DNA of 64,000 bases from Salaquimonas pukyongi (GCF_001953055.1 NZ_CP019044.1:62001-126000), one strand, 5' to 3'; numbered from the stretch's first letter, positions 55,316 to 63,812 are shown. Translations and numbers: made by a program. The notes: a model not told the origin generated them from the letters alone.

Positions 55316-56326
55316 ATGGTTCTTTCGCTCTTTTCGCGGTTTGCCGATTTTTCAAAACGCCGGTTTGACGACCTTTCCGAACAGGAAATGCTGGCGCTCG
55401 CCATCTCCTCGGAAGAAGACGATGGCCGCATCTATGAGGCCTATGCCGAGATGCTGCGCGAGGAGTTTCCCGATTCGGCGAAAATCTTTACCGAGATGGC
55501 CGAGGAGGAAGACGAGCACCGCCGCTGGCTGATCGATCTGCACAAGGAGAAATTCGGCGACAAGATTCCGCTGATCCGCCGCGAGCACGTGCGCGGCTTT
55601 TATGCCCGCAAGCCGATTTGGCTGGCCAAGGGAACGCTGGCAACCATCGGCGGCATCGATGCGATCCGCAAGCAGGCAGCCGACATGGAAACCCAGGCAG
55701 CGCGGTTTTATTCGGCGGCCATGAAACGCGCCAAGGATGCCTCGATCCGCAAACTGCTGGGCGATCTTGCCCGCGCCGAAGCCGGCCATATCGGCGCGGC
55801 CATGAACGCCGAGAAAAAACACACGCCCCAGGATGTGCGCGAGGAGGAGGAGGCCGCCGAACACAAGCAGTTCGTGCTGACCTATGTCCAGCCGGGACTG
55901 GCAGGGCTCATCGACGGCTCGGTTTCAACCCTGGCGCCGATCTTTGCCACCGCCTTCGCGACCCAGGACACCTGGACGACGTTCCTCGTCGGTCTGGCAG
56001 CCTCCGTCGGGGCCGGTATTTCCATGGGCTTCACCGAGGTTGCTTCCGACGATGGGGTGATTTCCGGCCGGGGTTCGCCGATGATCCGCGGCGTGGTGAC
56101 CGGGGTGATGACGACACTGGGCGGTCTTGGCCACGCCCTGCCCTATCTCATTCCCGATTTCTGGGTGGCGACCTATACGGCAATTGCCATCGTTTTCGTG
56201 GAACTCGCCGTGATCACCTGGATACAGCACAAATACATGGAAACCCCGTGGCTGAAGGCAATGATGCAGATCCTCCTCGGCGGCGCGCTGGTCCTCGGTG
56301 CCGGCGTACTGATCGGCAGCGGGTGA
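55316..56326 (+). CDS. mbfA: Membrane-bound ferritin-like iron exporter MbfA (ferritin-VIT1)
   Basis: A 336-residue fusion protein. The N-terminal ferritin-like domain (residues about 18-165) has carboxylate and histidine ligands in ISSEEDDGRIYEAYAEML, FTEMAEEEDEHRRWL (His68), DMETQAARFYSAA and ARAEAGHIGAAM. The C-terminal VIT1-type domain has LAGLIDGSVSTLAPIFATAFAT and several helices. In Agrobacterium and Bradyrhizobium, MbfA exports iron and protects against peroxide. An ICE-like dyad precedes the gene. It is transcribed alone, and 291 nt follow before the cold-shock gene, in which I see only a probable leader. Confidence 0.94.
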   Translation: MVLSLFSRFADFSKRRFDDLSEQEMLALAISSEEDDGRIYEAYAEMLREEFPDSAKIFTEMAEEEDEHRRWLIDLHKEKFGDKIPLIRREHVRGFYARKPIWLAKGTLATIGGIDAIRKQAADMETQAARFYSAAMKRAKDASIRKLLGDLARAEAGHIGAAMNAEKKHTPQDVREEEEAAEHKQFVLTYVQPGLAGLIDGSVSTLAPIFATAFATQDTWTTFLVGLAASVGAGISMGFTEVASDDGVISGRGSPMIRGVVTGVMTTLGGLGHALPYLIPDFWVATYTAIAIVFVELAVITWIQHKYMETPWLKAMMQILLGGALVLGAGVLIGSG

Positions 56327-56617
56327 GGGCTTGGCGGGCGTTACGTTCCGTCGATGGAAGCCGTTGCTTCCGGGCTGCTTTCGAGATCAGCGAAATGAGT
56401 CCTGGCCCCGACTCCCTTCAGGCTGAAGTTAAATACGCACGGACTTGTTTTGAACACCTTTGAGGCGTATTTCCCATCCATCGATTTTGCTTGTCGGACT
56501 TTGTTTCCAGAGCTTCGCGCTCACAGCGATATTCCTCTCTCAACGTCGATCTTACCGGTTTGCCCCTGAATACGTGGCGGCAAACCATTTGCTATGACCG
56601 ATTGAAAGGAATTCGTC

Positions 56618-56827
56618 ATGAACACGGGAACAGTTAAGTTCTTCAATGCAAACAAGGGCTTTGGCTTCATCGCGCCCGACGACGGCAAACCGGACGTCTT
56701 TGTCCACATCTCTGCTGTCGAAATCTCAGGCTTAAGTACCCTCGTTGAGGGTCAAAAGCTCAATTTTGATGTTGTACTCAACTCAAAGTCCGGAAAAAAC
56801 GCGGCAGAGAATCTGCAGGCCCTTTAA
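56618..56827 (+). CDS. Cold-shock domain protein (CspA family)
   Basis: A 69-residue OB-fold RNA/DNA chaperone. RNP1 is KGFGFIAP and RNP2 VFVHIS, both intact, and the GTVKFFNANKGFGFI opening is the family signature. The start follows AAAGGA. The 290-nt upstream DNA may supply a cold-inducible leader, but no specific structure is claimed. It heads a group of very small genes on the same strand, the next beginning 115 nt after its stop. Confidence 0.95.
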   Translation: MNTGTVKFFNANKGFGFIAPDDGKPDVFVHISAVEISGLSTLVEGQKLNFDVVLNSKSGKNAAENLQAL

Positions 56828-56942
56828 GTATCATCCCTGATTGGTGACCACGGATGTACTGGCTCCACTCAACGGGACGAAGGGAAGAGGTCGGGTTCCA
56901 ATACCCGGCCTTTTTGCATTTTCATGAAGCAAAGGGGGAATC

Positions 56943-57221
56943 ATGGCTGGTATGTCGAAGCTACACGTTCCGTTTCGATCTGTGCGGTCAAAAGCCGAGG
57001 TCAAGGCAGATGTCACAAACCGTACAGCGCGCGCGATAATCGACGACGAAGTCAAGCGCCGCAAGGCAAAGACAGAAAAGCTCCGCAAAGCGCGCTTGTC
57101 CGGTGAAACTCAGAAAGTCACCGACACACCACCCGGCAAAAATAAGGGAGCGAAGGCTGGCAAGCGAATACAGCGCACGCCTGTGAGCGAGAGCCGGACG
57201 AACGGGAGGAAACCTCAGTGA
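56943..57221 (+). CDS. Small basic uncharacterised protein (92 aa)
   Basis: No known family. The 92 residues are highly basic, with a helical first half (RSKAEVKADVTNRTARAIIDDEVKRRKAKTEKLRKARL) and a disordered Lys/Gly/Pro-rich tail. AGGGGGA precedes the ATG. It overlaps the next small gene by 4 nt (GTGA), a good sign of a real operon. The composition would suit nucleic-acid or ribosome binding, but that is only an impression. It lies 115 nt downstream of the cold-shock gene. Confidence 0.7.
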   Translation: MAGMSKLHVPFRSVRSKAEVKADVTNRTARAIIDDEVKRRKAKTEKLRKARLSGETQKVTDTPPGKNKGAKAGKRIQRTPVSESRTNGRKPQ

Positions 57222-57331
57222 ACCCCTTTGGCGAGACGGCAAAAAATCTCTTCATGTGGCTGCTGATTCTCCTTGTGTCAGGCATCGCAGGAGTGATGAT
57301 CTATTTCGTTCTGACCAGCATCACCGTTTGA
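57218..57331 (+). CDS. 37-residue single-span membrane protein (small gene)
   Basis: Not recognised. A GTG start overlaps the upstream stop (GTGA) and has a GGGAGGA site 7-8 nt before it. The protein starts MNPFGETAKNLF, has one hydrophobic helix of about 20 residues (MWLLILLVSGIAGVMIYFVL, residues 13-32), and ends TSITV. This is the usual plan of small regulatory membrane proteins. The coupling to the basic protein makes translation likely. No function is proposed. Confidence 0.65.
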   Translation: MNPFGETAKNLFMWLLILLVSGIAGVMIYFVLTSITV

Positions 57332-57353
57332 ACAGGTGTGTAGAATGGAGCTT

Positions 57354-57569
57354 ATGAGCTATGTCTTCACGCTTCATGACGACAAACGATGGAAGGCTGC
57401 CATCGAGTATGAGGGAGAAGGGGAGCCCTACATAGTGACACACTATTTTGAGGCGATGTCCGATTTGCTTCGCATCATTGAACACGGACCGGCTCTGGAT
57501 CAGCTTGTCCGCTGTACCGTCATACCAAACAGAAAAGACAGTGCGGGCGAAACAACCCGGCGCGTGTAA
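57354..57569 (+). CDS. Small uncharacterised protein (71 aa)
   Basis: Not recognised. The 71 residues start MSYVFTLHDDKRWKAAIEYEGE and contain a mixed alpha/beta pattern (PYIVTHYFEAMSDLLRIIEHGPALDQLVRCTVI). A GGAG site lies 3-5 nt before the ATG at 57354; an ATG nine bases earlier is also in frame. It is 22 nt downstream of the 37-residue gene and could be the third gene of that run. The ending TTRRV precedes a gene-free stretch. Confidence 0.55.
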   Translation: MSYVFTLHDDKRWKAAIEYEGEGEPYIVTHYFEAMSDLLRIIEHGPALDQLVRCTVIPNRKDSAGETTRRV

Positions 57570-57715
57570 CATCACTTGCGTTCAAAACCCGAATACCGGC
57601 GCAAAATCGCACCGTTGCCTCGATCGCGGATCCGCCGCGCAACTGGCTCGCTTCACGTTTCGACAGCGGGTTAGCCGGGTACAACGGTTAATTCCGTTGG
57701 TTTTGTGCCATGCAT

Positions 57716-57895
57716 TCAGTTCTTCGGTTTCGTAATAACCTGACCCCGGGTTTCCCGGGATGCAGAACCTTCTGGTGATGAGTTGTCCGGCTCGGGCACT
57801 GTTTTTTTGTCCGCCGGGGTATCATTCCTGGCGGTAGTTGTCTTGTCAGCATCCCGCCTGCCTTGCGCAGCAGGAGTTTTTTCAAACCGTATCAT
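57716..57895 (-). CDS. Possible 59-residue hydrophilic protein
   Basis: A short frame on the minus strand, starting MIRFEKTPAAQGRRDADK and ending QVITKPKN. It is entirely hydrophilic, rich in Thr, Pro, Asp, Lys and Arg, and so probably disordered. An AGGGAAA stretch lies 10 nt before the ATG, and the upstream small gene (57930-58121) ends 34 nt earlier on the same strand. There is no homology I can name. It may be an accidental frame; a perfect CCCGGG-TTT-CCCGGG hairpin (57746-57760) lies inside it. Confidence 0.35.
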   Translation of the reverse strand: MIRFEKTPAAQGRRDADKTTTARNDTPADKKTVPEPDNSSPEGSASRETRGQVITKPKN

Positions 57896-57929
57896 TTCGC
57901 GTCGCTTTCCCTGATCGGAATCTGTGGCA

Positions 57930-58121
57930 TCACCCGGGCGTGCCTGTGAGTTTCAACATGGTGTCTTTGACGCTCCCGCGCACTTCAAACGTGCGTTGAC
58001 CTGCAAGTTCGATGGTCGTGGTGTCGCCGGATGATCCGTAGCTGACCATGATTATCTGATTTGCATTTACAAAAATGCTTCTGTCGGATGTTGTCTTTTG
58101 GAATTCGCAAAAATTCGACAT
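57930..58121 (-). CDS. Small uncharacterised protein (63 aa)
   Basis: Not recognised. The ATG is preceded by a strong GAGGGAGGA ribosome site. The 63 residues show an alternating beta-strand pattern (SIFVNANQIIMVSYG, TTTIELAGQRTFEVRGSV) that resembles a small beta-barrel or FlbD-like fold, but I cannot place it in a family. It ends DTMLKLTGTPG. The 174 nt on the upstream side, to the EamA stop, hold nothing I can name. Confidence 0.6.
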   Translation of the reverse strand: MSNFCEFQKTTSDRSIFVNANQIIMVSYGSSGDTTTIELAGQRTFEVRGSVKDTMLKLTGTPG

Positions 58122-58295
58122 GCAATCCTCCCTCGTGAGGCGAATGTATTCCCTTCTGGCGAAATAGATAGCGATATTTGAAGCGGGAGGAACGGCGTTT
58201 TTCGCGCTGGTATCGTTGCGCGCGGCATTCCGGCTTCACTTGCCGGCGCTCCAGAAATGCCAAAAGGGCTCAGCGCAGCCAGCCGCGATTCGCCC

Positions 58296-59201
58296 CTACC
58301 TCCGGTTCACCAGCCATATGCCCGCGCCCACCAGCGCCAGTGCGATGACAAGGCTTGCGGTCAGTTGCTCGCCGAAGATGAGCCAGCCGAAACCAACACC
58401 GAAGAGCGGCGTCAGAAAGGCATAGCTTGCCATGGCGGATGCCGGATAGACCGACAGCACCCAGAACCAGACGGTAAAGCCCACGGCCACCACACCGATC
58501 ACCTGATAGGCAAAGGCGCCCCATAACAGCGGCGTCATGGCGCGGAACATGTCGCCCGTGGACCAGGCCAGCGCGATGAGGATCGGTGCGGAGATGGCAA
58601 GCTGATACAATAGCTGCATTTCCGGCGAGGATTTGGAGAGCTTCGTCGTGCGGGCAAGAATGGCAATGGCCGCCCATCCCGTCGCAGCTGCAAGCGCCAT
58701 CAGATCGCCCGTCAGCATGACGTCCGCCGAGATGCCATTGCCGGCCGCACCGCCTGCCGAAGGCCGCAACATCGCCACCGCGACCCCGGCCATTGCAAGC
58801 ACCAGGCCCAGTGCCCGCCGTTTCGTCATCGTGTCGCCTGGAATGAGAAAATGCGCCGCCACGGCAACCCACACCGGCATGGTGTAAAACAGCACCGCCG
58901 AACGGCTGACCGTGGTGCGCTCCAGGGCGCCGAACAACAGGTAAAATTCTGCTGCAAAGAAAAATCCGCATAAAATGCCGGGCAGCAGGCTGCCGTCGTC
59001 AAAGCGGATTTTCTTTCCCCGCCACGCCATGTAGGCGGCCACCGGCAGAACCGCAAAGGCAGAGCGCAACCCGGCCTGAAACGCCGGCGACATGCCGGCA
59101 TTGACCAGCTTGATCAGCGCCTGGTTGAGGCCGAGATTGGCCGAGATCGCGATGAGCAGAACCGCCCCCAGCGCATCGATGTGCTGCTTGCGTTCCATCA
59201 T
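58296..59201 (-). CDS. EamA/DMT family transporter
   Basis: A 301-residue inner-membrane protein with about ten helices in two EamA repeats. LGLNQALIKLVNAGMSPAFQAGLRSAFAVLPVAAYMAWRG is the first-repeat hallmark, and the second repeat has AFYQ-free sequence FAYQVIGVVAVGFTVWFWVLSVYPASAMASYAFLTPLFGV. Its start overlaps the BenE stop by 4 nt. It is the last gene of a four-gene minus-strand operon. Members export amino acids, nucleosides or other metabolites; no substrate is assigned. Confidence 0.88.
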   Translation of the reverse strand: MMERKQHIDALGAVLLIAISANLGLNQALIKLVNAGMSPAFQAGLRSAFAVLPVAAYMAWRGKKIRFDDGSLLPGILCGFFFAAEFYLLFGALERTTVSRSAVLFYTMPVWVAVAAHFLIPGDTMTKRRALGLVLAMAGVAVAMLRPSAGGAAGNGISADVMLTGDLMALAAATGWAAIAILARTTKLSKSSPEMQLLYQLAISAPILIALAWSTGDMFRAMTPLLWGAFAYQVIGVVAVGFTVWFWVLSVYPASAMASYAFLTPLFGVGFGWLIFGEQLTASLVIALALVGAGIWLVNRR

Positions 59202-60340
59202 GTGTGCCTCAGCCGCTGCATGGCAAGAATGATCATGCCCGCCACCAGGCCCCAGAAGGCGGCGCCAACCCCGAAAAAGGCAATGCCCGAGGCAGTGATG
59301 GCGAAAGTGGCCATGGCGGCGATCCGGTTGTCTTCCTTTTGAAGTGCGATCGAGGTCGCATTGGCCAGCGGCCCGAGCAGGGCAAGGCCTGCCACCAGCG
59401 CGATCAGGCTCGGCGGCAGGCTGGAAAACAGCGCTGCAAGCGATGCACCGAAAAGGGCAAAGAGGGCGTAGCTGGCAGCATAGGGAAAGGCGACCAGCCA
59501 GCGCTTGTTCCTGTCGGGATGGGTGTCCTTGCCGGTACAGATGGCAGCGGTGATGGCGGCCAGATTGGTGGTGGAAGCACCGAAAAAGGCCGACAGGAAG
59601 GAAAAGAAGCCGGTCACCGCGATGATCGGCCCGGCCGGCGGGTTGTACCCGTCGGTTTTCAGCACCGCCATGCCCGGCATGTTCTGCGAGGCCATGGTGA
59701 CCAGATAGATCGGCACACCAAGGCCGATCAGGGCCGGCAGGGAGAATTCCGGCGCGATGAAGACAAGCCTGGAGGCTTCAAGCCCTCCAGAGCCTGCGAT
59801 CCCGCCCGATACCAGCGCATAGCCAGTGCCCGCCAGCAGTACGGCGATAACCGCGAAGGCCGGATTGAATAACCGCAGCACGAAAAACAGGACGGCAAGC
59901 GGCAGCACAAAGACGGGCTCGAACCGTGCCGACTGGGCAGCGGCCAGAACGAAGGGCAGCAGAATGCCGCCCAGCATGCCCGCCGACACGCTGGCCGGGA
60001 TACGCTCGACCAGTTGCGTGACCGGTTTGAACAGTCCGGTGATCACCAGCAGCACGGCCGCCAGGACAAAGGCCCCGACGGCCTGTTCCATGGAAAGCCC
60101 CGTGCTTGCCCCGATCAGCGCCAGCCCCGCTGTCGACCATGCGGTAATGATCGGCGTTTTGTAGCGCCATGAAAGGATGAGCGTTTCAGCCACCTTGGCA
60201 AGGCAGATCGCGGTAACCCAGCTCGCCGTTTGCGCCGGGGTGGCGCCCACGGCCTGGGCAGCGGCGATCAGCAGGGCAAGCGTCGCGGCAAAGCCGACAA
60301 CCGCTGCGACCAGTGCGCTGGAAATCAGGGAAATCGGCAT
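59198..60340 (-). CDS. benE: BenE-family benzoate/H+ symporter
   Basis: A 380-residue polytopic membrane protein. The N-terminal VAAVVGFAATLALLIAAAQAVGATPAQTASWVTAICLAK and the later SQNMPGMAVLKTDGYNPPAGPIIAVTGFFSFLSAFFGASTTNLAAITAAICTG are the family signature. It carries benzoate or similar aromatic acids in the known members. There is no benzoate catabolic gene in the window, so the symbol is a family label. It overlaps the EamA gene by 4 nt and follows the DUF202 gene by 4 nt. Confidence 0.9.
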   Translation of the reverse strand: MPISLISSALVAAVVGFAATLALLIAAAQAVGATPAQTASWVTAICLAKVAETLILSWRYKTPIITAWSTAGLALIGASTGLSMEQAVGAFVLAAVLLVITGLFKPVTQLVERIPASVSAGMLGGILLPFVLAAAQSARFEPVFVLPLAVLFFVLRLFNPAFAVIAVLLAGTGYALVSGGIAGSGGLEASRLVFIAPEFSLPALIGLGVPIYLVTMASQNMPGMAVLKTDGYNPPAGPIIAVTGFFSFLSAFFGASTTNLAAITAAICTGKDTHPDRNKRWLVAFPYAASYALFALFGASLAALFSSLPPSLIALVAGLALLGPLANATSIALQKEDNRIAAMATFAITASGIAFFGVGAAFWGLVAGMIILAMQRLRHT

Positions 60341-60344
60341 TGCA

Positions 60345-60713
60345 TCAAAGCGTCCACAAAATGGCGGTGATCAAAAGGGCACCGATGCAGAGAATAGCCA
60401 CGATGACATCCAGTTGTTTGCGGGAAACCGGCGTGGCTTCATGGCTTTCAAGCCGCTCGAGAGCGCGGCGGGCGTTACGCCGTGACGACAGGAATACCAA
60501 AACTGCCGTTGCCATGAAGACCGTTGCGGCCATCTTGGCGATCCAGGTCGGTTCGGTCTCCCGGAAAATCGCCTGGATACCAAGCGCAATCCCCACGCAT
60601 CCGAGCCCCGCGCCGACCCAGCTTGCGAAGGTCCGTTCATTGGCCATCAAGGTCCGGTCCTCGGAAAGACGCGTACGATGCTGTGCCAGTTTTTCCTCTT
60701 CGTTTTCAGCCAT
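60345..60713 (-). CDS. DUF202 (YidH-like) small membrane protein
   Basis: A 122-residue protein with three hydrophobic segments after a charged N-terminal part (LSEDRTLMANERTFASWVGAGLGCVGIALGIQAIF). The TLMANERTFASWVR-like motif is the DUF202 mark. TAVLVFLSSRRNARRALERLE and the final IVAILCIGALLITAILWTL give the second and third helices. The start at 60713 overlaps the upstream hydrolase stop by 8 nt; earlier in-frame codons lie inside that gene. The molecular role of the family is unknown. Confidence 0.88.
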   Translation of the reverse strand: MAENEEEKLAQHRTRLSEDRTLMANERTFASWVGAGLGCVGIALGIQAIFRETEPTWIAKMAATVFMATAVLVFLSSRRNARRALERLESHEATPVSRKQLDVIVAILCIGALLITAILWTL

Positions 60714-61485
60714 CGGCGTGCGCCACCATTGCATCCAGTGTTCTAAGCAGCAGCGCGATGTCGCTTTCCCGTGAAAGCCGGTGATCCCCATCCTTGATCA
60801 GCGTCATGGTCACATTTTCCATCGGCAGGAATTCGGCAAGTTTCATGGCATGGCGCCATGGCACGTCGGGATCCTGCATGCCCTGAAGAATATGCACCGG
60901 ACAACCGGTTTCGATCAGCCCGGTCATCACCCGGTTCTTCTCTCCATCCTCAAACAGCGCACGGGTAAAGATGTTCGGTTCGTCCGAATATTCCGACGGT
61001 TCCTCCATATAGCCCTGTTCGGCAAGCTGCCGCTTCTGGTCGCCGGTGAGTTCCGGCAGCATCAGTTCATGGGTGAAGTCCGGTGCCGGCGCAATCAGCA
61101 CCATTGCATGCAACCTGTTTTCCCGCCCGGCCTTCTTGAGCTCCTGGGCCATGCGAAGCGCGATCCAGCTGCCCATTGACGAGCCGACCAGGATTTGCGG
61201 GCCCGCCGCAAAACGCTCGAATACGGCGAGGCTTTCCTCCAGCCAGCGCGATATCGTGCCATCGGCAAAGTCGCCGCCCGATTCGCCATGGCCGGAATAA
61301 TCGTGCCGCAGGCATTGGCGGCCTGATTCGCTCGCCCACCGGTCGAGTGCTTCGGCCTTGGTGCCGATCATGTCGGACCGATAGCCGCCAAGCCACACAA
61401 CTCCCGGCGCCTTGCCTTGCCGGTTGCGGACGGCGATCTTGCGCGCCGCGCTGCCGCTTCCCACGGTGATGTGTTCTGTCTTCAA
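60706..61485 (-). CDS. Alpha/beta hydrolase (ABHD10-like)
   Basis: A 259-residue soluble hydrolase. VVWLGGYRSDMIGTKAEALDRWA, then CLRHDYSGHGESGGDF, and ILVGSSMGSWIALRMAQEL with the nucleophile serine, followed by ILQGMQDPDVPWRHAMKLAE and IKDGDHRLSRE with the acid and histidine. This set matches ABHD10-like serine hydrolases commonly found upstream of infC in Rhizobiales. Those in animals act on acyl glucuronides and acyl-cysteine; the bacterial substrate is unknown. It is the first gene of a minus-strand operon and is divergent from infC, with 182 nt between the starts. Confidence 0.88.
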   Translation of the reverse strand: MKTEHITVGSGSAARKIAVRNRQGKAPGVVWLGGYRSDMIGTKAEALDRWASESGRQCLRHDYSGHGESGGDFADGTISRWLEESLAVFERFAAGPQILVGSSMGSWIALRMAQELKKAGRENRLHAMVLIAPAPDFTHELMLPELTGDQKRQLAEQGYMEEPSEYSDEPNIFTRALFEDGEKNRVMTGLIETGCPVHILQGMQDPDVPWRHAMKLAEFLPMENVTMTLIKDGDHRLSRESDIALLLRTLDAMVAHADG

Positions 61486-61667
61486 GATATTTCCCCGTTG
61501 TGCCTGCCGTTCGCCCGGCTTCCACCGGGATTTAACCCCTACGCATTTTTATGTGATTTTGAAATCGATTCATGCTATGCGGCGCGTGCTGGCCGGAGTT
61601 TTCTTCGGCCTGCTATAGTTCGTGCGTTGTAAAACCGCCAAACGAAACAATACAGGAGAAAACGACC

Positions 61668-62207
61668 ATTCGCCGTCCGCATAGAGCGCAAGCACCCGTC
61701 AAGACCGGTCCACGGTCCAATCAGGAAATCAATGTCCCTCAGGTTCAACTAATCGACGCCGAAGGCGAGAACCATGGCAATGTGACCATTGAGAGAGCCC
61801 TCGAAATGGCTGCCGAGGCCGGGCTCGATCTTGTGGAGATTTCCCCCAACAACAATCCGCCGATCTGCAAGATTCTGGACTTTGGAAAGTACAAGTACCA
61901 GGCGCAGAAGAAGGCTGCCGACCAGCGCAAGAAGCAGAAGACCCAGGACGTCAAGGAAATCAAGATGCGTCCGAATATCGACACCCATGACTATGAGGTG
62001 AAGATGCGCTCGGTGAAGAAGTTTCTCGAGGAAGGCGACAAGGTGAAGGTCACCTTGCGTTTTCGCGGCCGGGAAATGGCGCATCTGGAACTGGGCATGG
62101 AACTGCTTCAGCGTGTGAAGGAAGAAATTTCCGACATCTCCAAGGTGGATCAGGAGCCCAAGCTTGAAGGACGCCAGATGATGATGATGGTCTCACCTGT
62201 GAAATAA
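61668..62207 (+). CDS. infC: Translation initiation factor IF-3 with ATT start codon
   Basis: A 179-residue factor that prevents early subunit joining and checks start-codon pairing. [31 protein letters not shown] opens the N-domain, and the linker has [24 protein letters not shown]. The C-domain has [16 protein letters not shown] and [13 protein letters not shown]. The frame has no ATG near the family start. ATT at 61668 follows an AGGAG site by 9 nt and would give [10 protein letters not shown], in line with rhizobial IF-3. Upstream in-frame codons from 61572 are not family-like. Rare start codons let IF-3 repress its own synthesis, so this start is probably regulatory. Confidence 0.94.
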   Translation: MRRPHRAQAPVKTGPRSNQEINVPQVQLIDAEGENHGNVTIERALEMAAEAGLDLVEISPNNNPPICKILDFGKYKYQAQKKAADQRKKQKTQDVKEIKMRPNIDTHDYEVKMRSVKKFLEEGDKVKVTLRFRGREMAHLELGMELLQRVKEEISDISKVDQEPKLEGRQMMMMVSPVK

Positions 62208-62239
62208 CCTGCTACGATTGCTGGCGTAGCCCAGATTTC

Positions 62240-62266
62240 AAAGGCCGGCGTCAAGCCGGCCTTTTT
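62240..62266 (+). terminator. Rho-independent terminator after infC
   Basis: AAAGGCCGGC-GTCAA-GCCGGCCTTTTT: a 7-10 bp GC-rich stem followed by five T. It overlaps the stop codon of the convergent LysR gene at 62251, so it may serve both directions. Confidence 0.9.
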
Positions 62267-63195
62267 GCGCTGGCAGTGCGCTTCAGGCCGGCAGGCAGGT
62301 TGGGCAGGCACTCATCCTCCAGGAAATTGATGAAATGGCGTGACAGCGAGCGCCTGCCGCTATTGGCCGGCCACACTGCGTGAACGCCGATGGGGTCGGT
62401 TTCCCAATTGTCCAGCACCTGCGCAAGGCGCCCCTCATGGCGTCCCGACTCGATATAGAATTTGGGCGCAAAGCCGAACCCCGCGCCCCGTTCGATCAGC
62501 TTGATCGCCCCCAAGGCGCTGTCGACCATGATGTTGGGTTTCGGTGAAATGGCTTCAAAGTCATTGCCGCCGCCCGTCTGGCGAAAGGTCAGCCGGTTGA
62601 CCGCCAGATGGGTCCCGATCCATGGCACGTCTTCGCGCTCCAGGTCCGATGGCCGGTTGAAAGGGCCATGCTTTTCGATCATTTCGGGGGTTGCGACCGG
62701 CGCCAGTTCCCCGTCCATCAGCTTGCGCATCTTCAGGGATGAATCGACCATGGCTCCACTGCGGATGGCCAGGTCATAGCCCTCGCGCACCAGATCCTTG
62801 AACTGGTCGTCGAACGACAGCCGCAAGTGAATTTGCGGAAACTTGGCGATGTAACAGGCAAGCCAGTCCATGAAGGTCGATTCCAGAATGAGCGCCGGAA
62901 GGGCGACAGACAGCGTTCCCGACGGTGTTTGGGTGTCCCCCTCGACCTCATCGAACCCGTCTGCCAGCGCATCGAGCATGTTGCGGGCATGCACCGCAAA
63001 ACGCCGGCCGGCATCGGTCAGGCTCAAACTTCGTGTCGAACGGTAGATAAGCGCCGTATCCAGCCGCTTCTCGAGCTGGCTGATATGCTGGCTTACCACC
63101 GGTGCCGACATGCCCAGCGCCTTGGCCGCCCCCGAAAACGAACCGGTTTCCGCCACCTTGGCGAAGACCGCTACCGGTTTGAGGTTTTCAATCAT
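62251..63195 (-). CDS. LysR family transcriptional regulator
   Basis: A 314-residue LysR protein. The helix-turn-helix (residues about 8-66) reads VFAKVAETGSFSGAAKALGMSAPVVSQHISQLEKRLDTALIYRSTRSL, of the CrgA/AaeR type. The effector domain includes GDTQTPSGTLSVALPALI. The C-terminus is Arg- and Lys-rich. No gene is divergently placed close enough to point clearly to a target, except the small secreted protein 200 nt away. The 200-nt intergenic DNA is AT-rich (TATTTCTGAATAGTCATTTTC) and probably holds its promoter. Confidence 0.9.
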   Translation of the reverse strand: MIENLKPVAVFAKVAETGSFSGAAKALGMSAPVVSQHISQLEKRLDTALIYRSTRSLSLTDAGRRFAVHARNMLDALADGFDEVEGDTQTPSGTLSVALPALILESTFMDWLACYIAKFPQIHLRLSFDDQFKDLVREGYDLAIRSGAMVDSSLKMRKLMDGELAPVATPEMIEKHGPFNRPSDLEREDVPWIGTHLAVNRLTFRQTGGGNDFEAISPKPNIMVDSALGAIKLIERGAGFGFAPKFYIESGRHEGRLAQVLDNWETDPIGVHAVWPANSGRRSLSRHFINFLEDECLPNLPAGLKRTASAKRPA

Positions 63196-63395
63196 GGCTT
63201 CCTCCGCAGGGCTGGTTCAGGGGCGAATTTAATTATTCGATATTTCTGAATAGTCATTTTCATATATGACGGATTATCAACATAATCAATCCTCCCTATC
63301 TTGGCCTTGTCAGGACGGCACAGACCGGCGAACCGGTCAAAGCGGTCCCGATGAAAGGCCGGCCATGGTGGCCGGCATACAAAAGGAAAAAGATC

Positions 63396-63641
63396 ATGAA
63401 ACCGATCGTCGCAGCAGCAGTTATCGCCCTTGCCACCGCCAACCCGGTTCTTGCCGGCGACATGGCAGGCATTCCCCTTACCCTGCAGTTTGGTGACATG
63501 GAACGGGCACCGGTAACAGAACGGGCCACCAAGCAGGTTTCCGGTTATGCACCCGGCCTTTTTCGGCCGGCAGACACTAAAGTCCAGGCACCTGTCGAAG
63601 CAGATAGCGCTCAAAACGGCAAACCTGCGATTTTGCGCTGA
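63396..63641 (+). CDS. Small secreted protein of unknown function (81 aa)
   Basis: Not recognised. The start at 63396 follows an AAGGAAA site. A signal peptide covers residues 1-20 (KPIVAAAVIALATANPVLAG, cut after VLA). The mature part of about 60 residues contains GIPLTLQFGDMERAPVTERATKQVSGYAPGLF, without cysteines, and ends AQNGKPAILR. It is divergent from the LysR gene, which may control it, and is followed by a good terminator, so it is a single-gene unit. Its role cannot be guessed. Confidence 0.65.
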   Translation: MKPIVAAAVIALATANPVLAGDMAGIPLTLQFGDMERAPVTERATKQVSGYAPGLFRPADTKVQAPVEADSAQNGKPAILR

Positions 63642-63689
63642 AACAGCCTTCCTGCACGGTAGAAAATCTATCTACCGGCACTAGTTCGA

Positions 63690-63723
63690 AAAGCCCCTGT
63701 TGCCTGCCGGCAATGGGGGCTTT
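63690..63723 (+). terminator. Rho-independent terminator after the small secreted protein
   Basis: AAAGCCCC pairs with GGGGCTTT around an inner TTGCC-TGCC-GGCAA hairpin; a short T-rich stretch (CGTTTGG) follows. It lies 49 nt after the stop. Confidence 0.75.
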
Positions 63724-63812
63724 CGTTTGGCCGGTGACTCTGAAAAATATCGCAGGTACAGTCCATCCTGAACGCCGCCTTTTTTCTTGCCATTTGAGGC
63801 AGCGCCCCCTAT

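Noticed and set aside
61572-61667. Upstream ATG as the infC start
   Set aside because: The 32 extra residues are unlike IF-3 and lack a ribosome site; the AGGAG site points to the ATT codon.
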